From: Acidobacteriota bacterium
GTDB taxonomy: Bacteria; Acidobacteriota; Vicinamibacteria; Vicinamibacterales; UBA2999
Length of the DNA stretch: 64,000 nucleotides
NCBI GenBank assembly: GCA_021730945.1
Contig: JAKFYH010000040.1
Coordinates: forward strand, 19,244 to 83,243
Direction of reading: 5' to 3'
Shown: positions 44,057 through 52,361 of the stretch, piece by piece
Layout of the letters: each line of letters starts with the position of its first letter
Numbering within the stretch: position 1 is the first letter of the stretch
Translations under genes and position numbers: made by a program
Notes under the pieces: generated by a model
What the model saw: only the letters and a program-made list of their open reading frames with translations
The model's database searches: none
What the model was told of the DNA's origin: nothing

Positions 44057-44092
44057 ATGCTAAATAACCAGCAGGTGCGGTATTTTTAGCAT
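44057..44092. promoter_or_regulatory. candidate BlaI operator
   Basis: ATGCTAAATA at 44057-44066 and TATTTTTAGCAT at 44081-44092 are an imperfect inverted repeat that covers the start codon of the BlaI-like gene. BlaI/CopY regulators commonly bind such dyads and repress their own operon. Confidence 0.5.
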
Positions 44093-44468
44093 GACAACCA
44101 CGGACCCCCTCTCCCGACGCGAGCGCCAGATCCTCGACATCCTCTATGCCAGGGGGGCGGCCACGGTCGCTGACGTCCAGGCAGCCCTGCCCGATCCCCC
44201 GAGCTACTCGGCGGTGCGAGCGCTGCTACGCATCCTCGAAGAAAAGGGGCACGCGCGCCACGAAGCCCAGGGCACCCGCTACCTCTACCTGCCCATGGTG
44301 CCCAGGGAGCGCGCCCGCAACTCTGCGCTCAGCCGCATCGTCAAAACGTTCTTCGAAGGTTCGGCGGCGCAGGCCGCCGCCGCCCTCGTGGACTCGGGGT
44401 CGCTCTCGGACGATGAACTGGCGAAGCTGTCGACCTTGATCGAACGCGCGCGAAAAGAGGGACGTTGA
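44091..44468 (+). CDS. BlaI/MecI/CopY-family repressor
   Basis: 125 residues. The winged helix reads LSRRERQILDILYARGAATVADVQAALPD, followed by YSAVRALLRILEEKGHARHE and the C-terminal dimer helix (SLSDDELAKLSTLIERARKEG). These regulators are released when a partner M56 protease is triggered. The partner gene follows with a one-base overlap (TGATG). A dyad covers the start codon, fitting autoregulation. Confidence 0.9.
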   Translation: MTTTDPLSRRERQILDILYARGAATVADVQAALPDPPSYSAVRALLRILEEKGHARHEAQGTRYLYLPMVPRERARNSALSRIVKTFFEGSAAQAAAALVDSGSLSDDELAKLSTLIERARKEGR

Positions 44469-45901
44469 TGGACCTGGAAATCATCGCCCGGACGTCGGCC
44501 CTGCTCGCCATGGCGGCGGGCTTGTCATGGCTGCTCCGCACGGCAACACCCGCCACTCGTCATCTGGTCTGGCACCTGGCCATTGTGCTGGCCGTGTTGA
44601 CGCCACTGCTCGCGCCCCTCGCGCCTCCCATCAGCGTGCCCATGGTGCGTACGGCGCCTGAAGTGCGTACGGCGTCGGTTGACTCATCTGCGAACGATGA
44701 GGCTCCAGCGCGCCGTAGTCTGGGCACCAGCCCCCTTGGCACCGTGGGCACTCCAGGCGCCCTACGCACCCTGCGCACCGTGAGTACCGTCGGCACCGTG
44801 ATCCTGGGTGCCTGGTATCTGCTGTGTTGGCTGTTAAGCGGGTGGTCGGTGACTCGCGGTTCACGGCGCGCTCCAGACGAGTGGCTCTCTGAGGCCCGCG
44901 CTGTCGCCGCGCGATTCGGAATTTCCGGCATCGTTGACGTCCGCGAATCGGCACGGGACGGCAGCCCGCATGTCGCCGGCTTGTTGCGTTCGGTCGTGAT
45001 GATGCCCCCCTCGGCCCGGCGCTGGACCAGCGACCAACGCCAGGCGGCATTCGTTCATGAACTGACCCACATCCGTCGCCACGATCGCCGCACACAAGCG
45101 ATCGCGCAGTTGGCGTGCGCGATCTACTGGTTCAATCCCCTGGTGTGGCACGCCGCGGCCGGCCTGGCGCGCGAACGCGAACGCGCGTGCGACGACGAGG
45201 TGCTGCGCGCGGGTATCAAGCCGTCGGCGTATGCGTCACTACTGCTCGACCTGGCCCGGCGTCCCGCGGCCTGGACTCCGGCGATGGCGCTCAGCATGGC
45301 CCGCCCCTCGGCGATCGAGGGCCGGCTCGTCATGGTGCTGGCCGACGTCGTGCGCTCACCCAGGCGGTCGACCCGGTGGCTGGTGGGTGTGACCGTCGGC
45401 GTGTTCGCTACGGCGGTCCTCGGTGCGCAGCCCACACCGCCGGCAGTCTCCCCGGCCGAGACCACCCGCCCCCTCATCAAGCCCCAGGCGGTCATGCAAC
45501 TGGACGACCCGCGAGCGGGAGTGGGGCTGACCGATCTTTTGATTGGCATGCTGGGCGACACCGACGGACAAGTCCGCGAGCAGGCGACGCTTGGGCTTGC
45601 GCTGACGCCCGGAGACCAGGTGATCGACCCGCTGCTGGCGGCCCTCACGGACGCCGATCCGCAGGTTCGCGAGAAGGCCGCCATCGGCCTCGCCTTTCGC
45701 CGCGATCCTCGTATCGTCGACGCGCTGTTGATCGCCATCACGGATGACGATCGGCAGGTGCGCGAGAAAGTGGCGATGGCGCTCGGCGCAAGTGGCGACG
45801 TCCGCGCCGTGGCCGCGCTGACGGTGGCGGCGCGCGACCCCGATTCGCAAGTCAGGGAGAAGGCCGTCGCCGGCCTGGTATTGCTCGGACTTCGGCGATA
45901 G
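44468..45901 (+). CDS. M56 (BlaR1-like) membrane protease fused to HEAT repeats
   Basis: 477 residues from the ATG at 44468. Helices at about 8-35 and 98-125 flank a low-complexity loop rich in Val-Arg-Thr and Gly-Thr. The gluzincin site is HELTH at 197-201, with ERERACDDE carrying the third ligand. A helix at about 300-318 leads to at least four HEAT-like repeats (QVREQATLGLAL, QVREKAAIGLAF, QVREKVAMALGA, QVREKAVAGLVL) where classical BlaR1 has a penicillin-binding sensor. The signal sensed is therefore unlikely to be a beta-lactam bound by a serine acyl site. Paired with the upstream repressor. Confidence 0.85.
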   Translation: MDLEIIARTSALLAMAAGLSWLLRTATPATRHLVWHLAIVLAVLTPLLAPLAPPISVPMVRTAPEVRTASVDSSANDEAPARRSLGTSPLGTVGTPGALRTLRTVSTVGTVILGAWYLLCWLLSGWSVTRGSRRAPDEWLSEARAVAARFGISGIVDVRESARDGSPHVAGLLRSVVMMPPSARRWTSDQRQAAFVHELTHIRRHDRRTQAIAQLACAIYWFNPLVWHAAAGLARERERACDDEVLRAGIKPSAYASLLLDLARRPAAWTPAMALSMARPSAIEGRLVMVLADVVRSPRRSTRWLVGVTVGVFATAVLGAQPTPPAVSPAETTRPLIKPQAVMQLDDPRAGVGLTDLLIGMLGDTDGQVREQATLGLALTPGDQVIDPLLAALTDADPQVREKAAIGLAFRRDPRIVDALLIAITDDDRQVREKVAMALGASGDVRAVAALTVAARDPDSQVREKAVAGLVLLGLRR

Positions 45902-45933
45902 ACCTCGACACACCCATTCCAGCGGGCCAATCC

Positions 45934-48351
45934 ATGAGCAACCTGATTTCGGATTTCCGGCACGGCTTGCGGGTGCTGTTGCGCACGCCGTTGTTCACAG
46001 TCTTCACCATTGCGGCGCTGGCGATTGGCATCGGCGCCACCACGGCGCTGTTCAGCGTGGTGCACACCCTGCTGGTGAAGCCGCTGCCCTATGCCGCTGC
46101 CGAACGGCTGGCGGTGGTATGGGAGCACAACCTGCCGCGCAACCGGCCGCGCAACGTCGTGAGCCCGGCCAACTTTCTCGAGTGGCGGCTCCGCAACCGG
46201 TCGTTCGAGGGCCTCGCCGCACTGACGCAGACCCGGGTGACCATGACCGGCCAGGGCGACCCGCGCGAACTGACCACGCTGGTCGTGACCGCCGACCTGT
46301 TCGACTTGGTGGGTGTGTCGCCGATGCTCGGCCGCGGATTTGCCGCCGGGGAAGATCAGCAAGGCGCACCGAGCACGATGGTGGTGTCACACGGCTCCTG
46401 GCTCAGGCAGTTTGGCGGCGACCCCGGCCTGGTGGGCCGCGCGATCTTGATCAACGGCGCACCGGTGACCGTGATCGGCGTGATGCCGCGCGGGTTCGAG
46501 CTGTTGGGCCTGCCGGCCGACGTCTATGTGCCGTTTCGCCTCGGCCCGGCGGCCCGGCGCTTCTCAGGCCGCAGCTTCGTCACGATCGGCCTTCTCAAAC
46601 CGGGTGTCACCCGCGATCAGGCGCAGGCCGACATGGAAAGCGTCATGGACAGCCTTCGGCGTGATCAGCCCGATTTCAACACCGGCTGGACCGCCAACGT
46701 CGTGCCGCTGCGCGAGCAACTGGTCGGCGACGTCCGGCTCGCCGTGCTGGCGCTCTTCGGCGCCGTGGGTGCGGTATTGCTGATCGCGTGCGGCAACATT
46801 GGCAGCCTGATGCTGACGCGGGCGTCCGGCCGCCGCCGCGAGCTGGCGATTCGGGCCGCCGTCGGCGCCGGCACCGGCCGGTTGCTTACGCAGTTGGTGT
46901 GCGAGTCGATGATGCTGTCGGTGGCCGGCGGGGCGCTGGGCGTCGCGCTGGCCGCGTGGCTGTTGGGTAGCCTGTCGACGTGGATGGCGACGCGGCTGCC
47001 CATTCCACTCATGGGCCAGGTCGCAATCGATCCCAGCGTGCTGGTCTTCGCGGCCGCGGTCACGGTGGTCACGACAGTGCTGTGTGGACTGGCGCCGGCG
47101 CTGGGAGCGACAGGTGGGTCGCTGGTCGGTGCCCTCCGTGACGGTGCGCCGAGCGTGTCCGGCACCGGGCGCGGACGCCTGCTCCGCCAGGCGTTTGTCA
47201 TGGGCGAAGTTGCGCTGGCGCTGATCGTGTTGTGCGGTGCGGGACTGCTGGGCCGCAGCCTCATGGAGTTACAGGAGGTCAACCCTGGCTTCTCGGCCGA
47301 GTCGGCGTTGTCGTTGCGCGTCACACTACCGCAGCGGTCGTACCCCAACTCCGATGCCCAGCACGCGTTTCACGCGCGGGTGATCGCGGGGCTGCGCGCC
47401 CTGCCGGCCGCCACCGCCGTCGGCGGCACGTCGTTCCTCCCTCTCGATGGCGCCGGCCCGGCGACGTCGTTCTGGCGGGCCGATGCGCCGCAACCGCCGC
47501 CGGCCGAGCGGCCGGTGGTCGACGCGCGTCCCGTCACGCCTGGCTACTTCTCGGCAATGCAGATTCCGCTGCTGGCCGGCCGCGACGTCGACGAGTCCGA
47601 CACGCAGGATCGCGATCCGGTGGCGGTGGTCAACGAGACCTTCGCGCGCCAGATTTATCCGGGCGACAACCCGATCGGCCGCCGCTTCATCCTGAACCTC
47701 GGCAACGACAAGCCGCACGAGATCATCGGCGTGGCCGGTGACGTCAAGCTGGCGTCGCTCGAAGGTGAAATTCGGCCGACCGCGTACCTGTCGTCGCGAC
47801 AATACGCGTTCGGCATGATGACCTACGTCGTGCGGGCGGCGACCGACCCGGCGCGGCTGGGCCCGGCCGCTATCGCGGTCATTCGTGAAATCGATCCGCA
47901 ACTGCCGGTATCGGCCGTGCGGCCGCTGGCCGACGTGTTCGCCGAGTCGATTGCCCGCCCCCGGCTCACCGCGGCCGCGATGAGCGTGTTCGCGGCAGCC
48001 GCGCTGCTGCTGGCGGCGCTCGGCGTGTACGGCATCGTCGCTTACTCGGTGGCTCAACGGACACGCGAGATCGGCATTCGCGTCGCCCTCGGTGCCAAGC
48101 CGGGGCAGATTGTCGGCATGGTCGTCGGCCAGAACCTGCGGGTCGTCGCGCTCGGCATTGTTCTCGGCCTGGCATGTGCCGTGCCGGCGACGCGGTTGCT
48201 GCGCGGACTGCTGTTTCAGGTGGGGCCGAACGACCCGGTCACGTTCGTAGTGATTGGCGCCACGCTGGTGGCGGTGGCGGTCGTCGCGTCGTACCTGCCG
48301 GCGCGCCGCGGCACCCGGGTCGATCCGGTGGTGACCCTGAAAGCGGAGTAA
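45934..48351 (+). CDS. ADOP-family ABC transporter permease
   Basis: 805 residues, the double-FtsX layout of ADOP (acidobacterial duplicated orphan permease): helix 1 with a MacB_PCD domain, three FtsX helices near 265-390, then a second helix, PCD domain and three helices near 690-800. VLLRTPLFTVFTIAALAIGIGATTALFS and REIGIRVALGAKPGQIVGMV are typical. No ATPase is encoded nearby, hence orphan. It follows the BlaI/M56 pair by 32 bases, which suggests control by that switch. The family is strongly tied to Acidobacteria. Confidence 0.9.
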   Translation: MSNLISDFRHGLRVLLRTPLFTVFTIAALAIGIGATTALFSVVHTLLVKPLPYAAAERLAVVWEHNLPRNRPRNVVSPANFLEWRLRNRSFEGLAALTQTRVTMTGQGDPRELTTLVVTADLFDLVGVSPMLGRGFAAGEDQQGAPSTMVVSHGSWLRQFGGDPGLVGRAILINGAPVTVIGVMPRGFELLGLPADVYVPFRLGPAARRFSGRSFVTIGLLKPGVTRDQAQADMESVMDSLRRDQPDFNTGWTANVVPLREQLVGDVRLAVLALFGAVGAVLLIACGNIGSLMLTRASGRRRELAIRAAVGAGTGRLLTQLVCESMMLSVAGGALGVALAAWLLGSLSTWMATRLPIPLMGQVAIDPSVLVFAAAVTVVTTVLCGLAPALGATGGSLVGALRDGAPSVSGTGRGRLLRQAFVMGEVALALIVLCGAGLLGRSLMELQEVNPGFSAESALSLRVTLPQRSYPNSDAQHAFHARVIAGLRALPAATAVGGTSFLPLDGAGPATSFWRADAPQPPPAERPVVDARPVTPGYFSAMQIPLLAGRDVDESDTQDRDPVAVVNETFARQIYPGDNPIGRRFILNLGNDKPHEIIGVAGDVKLASLEGEIRPTAYLSSRQYAFGMMTYVVRAATDPARLGPAAIAVIREIDPQLPVSAVRPLADVFAESIARPRLTAAAMSVFAAAALLLAALGVYGIVAYSVAQRTREIGIRVALGAKPGQIVGMVVGQNLRVVALGIVLGLACAVPATRLLRGLLFQVGPNDPVTFVVIGATLVAVAVVASYLPARRGTRVDPVVTLKAE

Positions 48352-48356
48352 CGACC

Positions 48357-48953
48357 CTACTCGGAGTAGACGACCGTGCGAACGCTGCGATGGCGATGCG
48401 CCAGTTCCGCCGGCAGCATCTTGCTCAGGTAGACCTTTGACTCGGCGGTGTCGGCCAGGTTCGGCTCGTGCTTGACGACGTTGAAGTGGAGTTGAGCGAG
48501 CACGGCCCGCATGTCGTAGTAGCGGTTCTTGGTCTTGACGACGACTTCCTCGAAGCCGGTGGCAAGGGCCCACACCTCCGACTCTTCGGTCAGTGCGCGG
48601 AAGTGGCCCTGCCCGCGCCAGTCGCGACGGGTCCCGCCGATCCACGAGTACAAGATGCGACGGCCGTCGAAGGCGACCGTCCCGGTGAGCCGATCGACCA
48701 GATCCCGGAGCTTGGGCACCGATTCGTCATAGCGAATCTCGTGGACGATCTTGTAGGACACCGGCACCAGCGCACCGGATGGGTCGTCAGGCAGCGGTGC
48801 CTCGGCCATCAGGATCAACGACTCACGGTCGTGCAAGCGCTCGATGATCTCGTGGGCGGTCTTGCGGCGCGGAAACTCCCCGAAGTACTCCTCGATGTAC
48901 TGGATCTCGAGTGCGCCGGGCTCGAGCGCGTACTGCTTGATCAGGTACTCCAC
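48357..48953 (-). CDS. GNAT-fold acetyltransferase-like protein
   Basis: 198 residues. The acetyl-CoA loop appears as RRDWRGQGHFRALTE and the following helix EVWALATGFEEVVVKT with NRYYDMRAVL fits the GNAT fold. Substrate unknown. It starts with GTG 12 bases after the sigma-factor stop; TATAAT on this strand at 48965-48970 overlaps that stop and could drive a leaderless message. It ends convergent to the ADOP gene with a 5-base gap. Confidence 0.7.
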   Translation of the reverse strand: MEYLIKQYALEPGALEIQYIEEYFGEFPRRKTAHEIIERLHDRESLILMAEAPLPDDPSGALVPVSYKIVHEIRYDESVPKLRDLVDRLTGTVAFDGRRILYSWIGGTRRDWRGQGHFRALTEESEVWALATGFEEVVVKTKNRYYDMRAVLAQLHFNVVKHEPNLADTAESKVYLSKMLPAELAHRHRSVRTVVYSE

Positions 48954-48965
48954 GGGGTCGGTCGA

Positions 48966-50228
48966 TTATACGAGATGCGCCAGCCGGGCGCTTAACCAGC
49001 GTTGCTCGGGTGCCGAGCGCGCCAGCGTCAGCGCCTCCCGGTAACAGGCAGCGGCCTGCGCCAGATCGCCGGACTCGCGCCAGAGCTCCGCCTGCGCCGC
49101 CGGCAACAGCGGATAGCCGTCGAGCGCTTCACGATACTTGATGGACTCGATGACCGCCAGACCGGCGAGCGGCCCGTCGACTCGGGAGATCGCGATGGCC
49201 CGGTTCAGGGCCACCACCGGCGAGCCCGTCAGTGCCAGCAAATCGTCGTAGAGCGCCACGATCCGTGGCCAGTCAGTGCTCGCCCACGACGGCGCCACCG
49301 CGTGGCAAGCGGCGATCCCGGCCTCGAGATGGTAGGCGGTGACTCGATCACCGGCGGCCGCCCGATCGAGGGCACGCAGGCCGGCGGCAACGGCAGCACG
49401 GTCCCACTTGCTGCGATCCTGATCGCGGAGCAGGAACAGCAACCCGTCGCCGCCGGAGCGGGCGGGAAATCGCGAGGCTTGCAGCAGCATCAGCGCCAGC
49501 AGCGCCGACGCCGCCGGCGAGGCCGTGGCCGGATGCGCAGCCACCAGCGAGACCAGCCGAATGGCCTCACCGGCGACATCGTCGCGCACGAGCGTGTCAC
49601 CCGTGGTCGCGGCATAGCCCTCGTTGAACATCAGGTAGAGCGACTCGAGGACCGAGTCGAGGCGCGGCGCGAGGTCGGCCGGCGACGGCATGCCAAAATC
49701 CGCGCCGCCGGCGCGAAGGCTGCGCTTGGCGCGGACCAGGCGCTGGGCAATGGCGCTCTCCTGCGCCAGGAATGCGCGCGCAATCTCGCCGACACCGAAA
49801 CCGCCGACCAGCTTCAGGGCGAGGGCGACTCTGGCATCGGCGGCGACTGCAGGGTGGCAGGACAGAAACAGCAAGCCCAGTTGGTCGTCGTCCACTGGCG
49901 GCAGCTCATCGCGCAGCAGCGTTGATGCCGCGGGCGGGTTGAACGCCGGTGCGCCCTGCCCAATCGCGGACACCTTGCCGGCCGCCATCTTGACGTGCCG
50001 CAGGCGATCGAGGGCACGGTTCTTCGCCACCTGGTAGAGCCAGGCCTCTGGTTGATCCGGCACGCCCCGATACGGCCATTGCTGCAGCGCCGCGATCAAC
50101 GCATCCTGAACGGCGTCTTCGGCGACCGCGAGATGGCGCGACCCGAGGGCCCGAGTGAGCCGGGCGACCATCTGTCCCGCCTGACGGCGGAACAGATGCT
50201 CAACCAATGTGATCGAGTCGGCAGCCAC
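48966..50228 (-). CDS. ECF42-type RNA polymerase sigma factor
   Basis: 420 residues. Sigma-2 (DAVQDALIAALQQWP, KNRALDRLRH) and sigma-4 (FGVGEIARAFLAQESAIAQRLVRAKR) regions occupy the first 180 residues. A long C-terminal extension of TPR-like helices (LVSLVAAHP, TAYHLEAGIAACHA, YREAL) is typical of the ECF42 group, which has no anti-sigma factor and is paired with a DGPF/YCII protein. That partner lies 8 bases upstream. The extension is thought to control activity. Confidence 0.9.
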   Translation of the reverse strand: MAADSITLVEHLFRRQAGQMVARLTRALGSRHLAVAEDAVQDALIAALQQWPYRGVPDQPEAWLYQVAKNRALDRLRHVKMAAGKVSAIGQGAPAFNPPAASTLLRDELPPVDDDQLGLLFLSCHPAVAADARVALALKLVGGFGVGEIARAFLAQESAIAQRLVRAKRSLRAGGADFGMPSPADLAPRLDSVLESLYLMFNEGYAATTGDTLVRDDVAGEAIRLVSLVAAHPATASPAASALLALMLLQASRFPARSGGDGLLFLLRDQDRSKWDRAAVAAGLRALDRAAAGDRVTAYHLEAGIAACHAVAPSWASTDWPRIVALYDDLLALTGSPVVALNRAIAISRVDGPLAGLAVIESIKYREALDGYPLLPAAQAELWRESGDLAQAAACYREALTLARSAPEQRWLSARLAHLV

Positions 50229-50236
50229 CGGGTGTC

Positions 50237-50584
50237 CTAGGTAGGCTCAACCTCGCGGATCTCGATCGTCCCGAAGTCGAGGTGAGGGCAGTCCCGGCTG
50301 AGCTCCACCACTTCCTCGAAGTGAGCTGCCTCAACGATGAAGAGACCGCCGATCACCTCGCGGGCTTCGGCGTACGGGCCGTCGATGACTTTCGGGTGAC
50401 CGACCGCGCCGCGCAAGACCCGGCCAGTGCCGTCGGCCAGCTTGTGGCCGTCGACGGCTCGGCCATTGGCCTGGACCTTCTGCTTCCACGCCACGTAGCG
50501 CTCAATGATCGCCTGGATCTGATCAGGGCTGAGGTCGGGTGGGAAGGTACCGGAGTCGTGAAGCAACATGATGAATCTGGGCAT
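50237..50584 (-). CDS. YCII/DGPF-domain protein
   Basis: 115 residues from the ATG at 50584, with AAGGA about eight bases upstream. FIMLLHDSGTFPPDLSP and VIDGPYAEAREVIGGLFIVEA match the DGPF (YCII-related) family, an alpha-beta barrel dimer found next to ECF42 sigma factors. It may be a target or a helper of the sigma factor. The heptamer repeat just upstream lies outside the gene. Confidence 0.9.
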   Translation of the reverse strand: MPRFIMLLHDSGTFPPDLSPDQIQAIIERYVAWKQKVQANGRAVDGHKLADGTGRVLRGAVGHPKVIDGPYAEAREVIGGLFIVEAAHFEEVVELSRDCPHLDFGTIEIREVEPT

Positions 50585-50600
50585 TTGGCAATCCTTGTCA

Positions 50601-50628
50601 GGAGTCGGGAGTCGGGGGTCGGGAGCCG
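50601..50628. repeat. 7-bp tandem repeat upstream of the DGPF gene
   Basis: Four units: GGAGTCG twice, then GGGGTCG and GGAGCCG, in the leader of the sigma-factor operon. Confidence 0.75.
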
Positions 50629-50713
50629 ACCCCCTCACGCCCGGTCGTTGCCTGGAAGACGATTGAGGTCAGCCAGGATCGACAATCGCGCGCCTCCCGC
50701 CTCCAGTCCAGGT

Positions 50714-52327
50714 TCAGTAGTCCATCCCGACGACGCCGCCCTGTTCATTGACGTCGAGTTTCTGCGCCTGCGGCACTTTGCCGAGGCCCGGCATCAGCAT
50801 CATGCTGCCGGCGATGGCGACCACGAACCCGGCGCCGGCCGAGAGTGAGACCTCGCTGATGTTCAGGGTCCATCCCGACGGCGCGCCCATCTGCTTGGGA
50901 TCGTCGGTGAACGAATACTGCGTCTTGGCGATGCACACCGGCAGGGCGCCGTAGCCGAGCGCCTCCACCTTGGCGAGCCGCGACTTGGCGGCGGGCTTGA
51001 ATGCCACGCGCGCCGCCCCGTAGACCTGGGTCGCCACCGCGGTGATCTTCGCCTCGAGCGACTGGCTGGCCGTGTAGATCGGCCGCACAGCTGCAGGATC
51101 GGACGCCTCGGCGGCGGCCACCAGTTTCCCGGCCAGTTCCGTCATGCCGTCGCCACCGCGGGCGTAGCCCTCGGCCAATGCCGCATCGGCGCCGATCGAT
51201 CGACAGAACGCCATCACCTGCTCAAGATCGGTCTCGGTGTCACCGGGGAAGCGATTGAGCGCGATCACCGCCGGCACGCCCCACCGCTTCAGGTTGTCGA
51301 GATGGCGCTGCAGGTTTGGAAAGCCGGACTCGAGCGGGCCATCGGGCGAGCCACCCTGGGCGCGAAGAGCCTTGAGCGTGACGATCACTGCCGCGGCCGC
51401 CGGCACGTGGCCACACATCGGCATCACGAGATCGAAGAACTTCTCGGCGCCAAGGTCGGCGGCGAAACCTGTCTCGTTGACAACGTAGTCGGCCAGGTGG
51501 AGGCCGATGCGCTGCGCCAGGACGCTACTGGTGCCGTGGGCGATGTTGGCGAATGGGCCGCAGTGCACGATCGCCGGCGCCCCTTCGCTGGTCTGCACGA
51601 GGTTGGGCAGCACCGCTTCATTGAGCAGCACCATCATCGGCCCGACGGCCTTGAGATCGGCGGCCGTCACGGCGCCGCCATCGTAGTTGAAGCCGACGAC
51701 GATGCGCGAGAGCCGCTGGCGCAAGTCGGCACGGCTCTCGGACAGCGCCAGGATCGCCATAATTTCAGAGGCCGCCGTGATGACGAAACCGGTCTCGCGG
51801 GCGGGACCGCTCTCCCGGCCACCGAGGCCGGTGGCGATGCGGCGCAGTGCGCGGTCGTTCATGTCCATGCACCGGGGCCACAGAATCTCCCGGGGATCGA
51901 TCCGGAGGTCGTTGCCAAAGTGCAGGTGAGTATCGAGCAAGGCCGCCAGCAGGTTGTGCGCGGCGGTAATGGCGTGGAAGTCACCGGTGAAGTGCAGGTT
52001 GATCTTGTCAATGGGCTCGAGCGAGGCCTGGCCACCGCCAGTGGCGCCGCCTTTCATGCCGAACACCGGCCCAAGGGAAGGTTCGCGCAGCGCCGCGACC
52101 GCCCGGTGACCCAGTTTCACCAGTCCCTGAGTGATCCCGATAGTGTTGACGGTCTTGCCTTCGCCGCTGGTGGTCGGCGTGATCGCCGTCACGAGGATCA
52201 ACTTGCCCGTGCGCTTGGGAAAGCGTTCGAGTACCTCCAGGCGAATCTTGGCGATCGAGCGGCCGTAGGGTTCGAGCAGGTCTTCGGGCAGGCCGAGGCG
52301 GCTGGCGATTTGTGTGATGGGCAGCAT
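50714..52327 (-). CDS. fhs: formate-tetrahydrofolate ligase
   Basis: 537 residues, near full length. It makes 10-formyl-THF from formate, THF and ATP. The P-loop TPTTSGEGKT with the following VNTIGITQGL, plus EPSLGPVFGMKGGATGGG, HFTGDFHAI and YDGGAV complete the pattern, and the C-terminal INVxEVSLSAGAGF-like segment is present as LNISEVSLSAGAGF. It stands alone between the sigma operon and the glycosyltransferase gene. TAAGAT about 12 bases upstream might serve as -10. Confidence 0.95.
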   Translation of the reverse strand: MLPITQIASRLGLPEDLLEPYGRSIAKIRLEVLERFPKRTGKLILVTAITPTTSGEGKTVNTIGITQGLVKLGHRAVAALREPSLGPVFGMKGGATGGGQASLEPIDKINLHFTGDFHAITAAHNLLAALLDTHLHFGNDLRIDPREILWPRCMDMNDRALRRIATGLGGRESGPARETGFVITAASEIMAILALSESRADLRQRLSRIVVGFNYDGGAVTAADLKAVGPMMVLLNEAVLPNLVQTSEGAPAIVHCGPFANIAHGTSSVLAQRIGLHLADYVVNETGFAADLGAEKFFDLVMPMCGHVPAAAAVIVTLKALRAQGGSPDGPLESGFPNLQRHLDNLKRWGVPAVIALNRFPGDTETDLEQVMAFCRSIGADAALAEGYARGGDGMTELAGKLVAAAEASDPAAVRPIYTASQSLEAKITAVATQVYGAARVAFKPAAKSRLAKVEALGYGALPVCIAKTQYSFTDDPKQMGAPSGWTLNISEVSLSAGAGFVVAIAGSMMLMPGLGKVPQAQKLDVNEQGGVVGMDY

Positions 52328-52361
52328 AGGGGCGGCACCATCTTACCGGGTTGGGCGCCTC

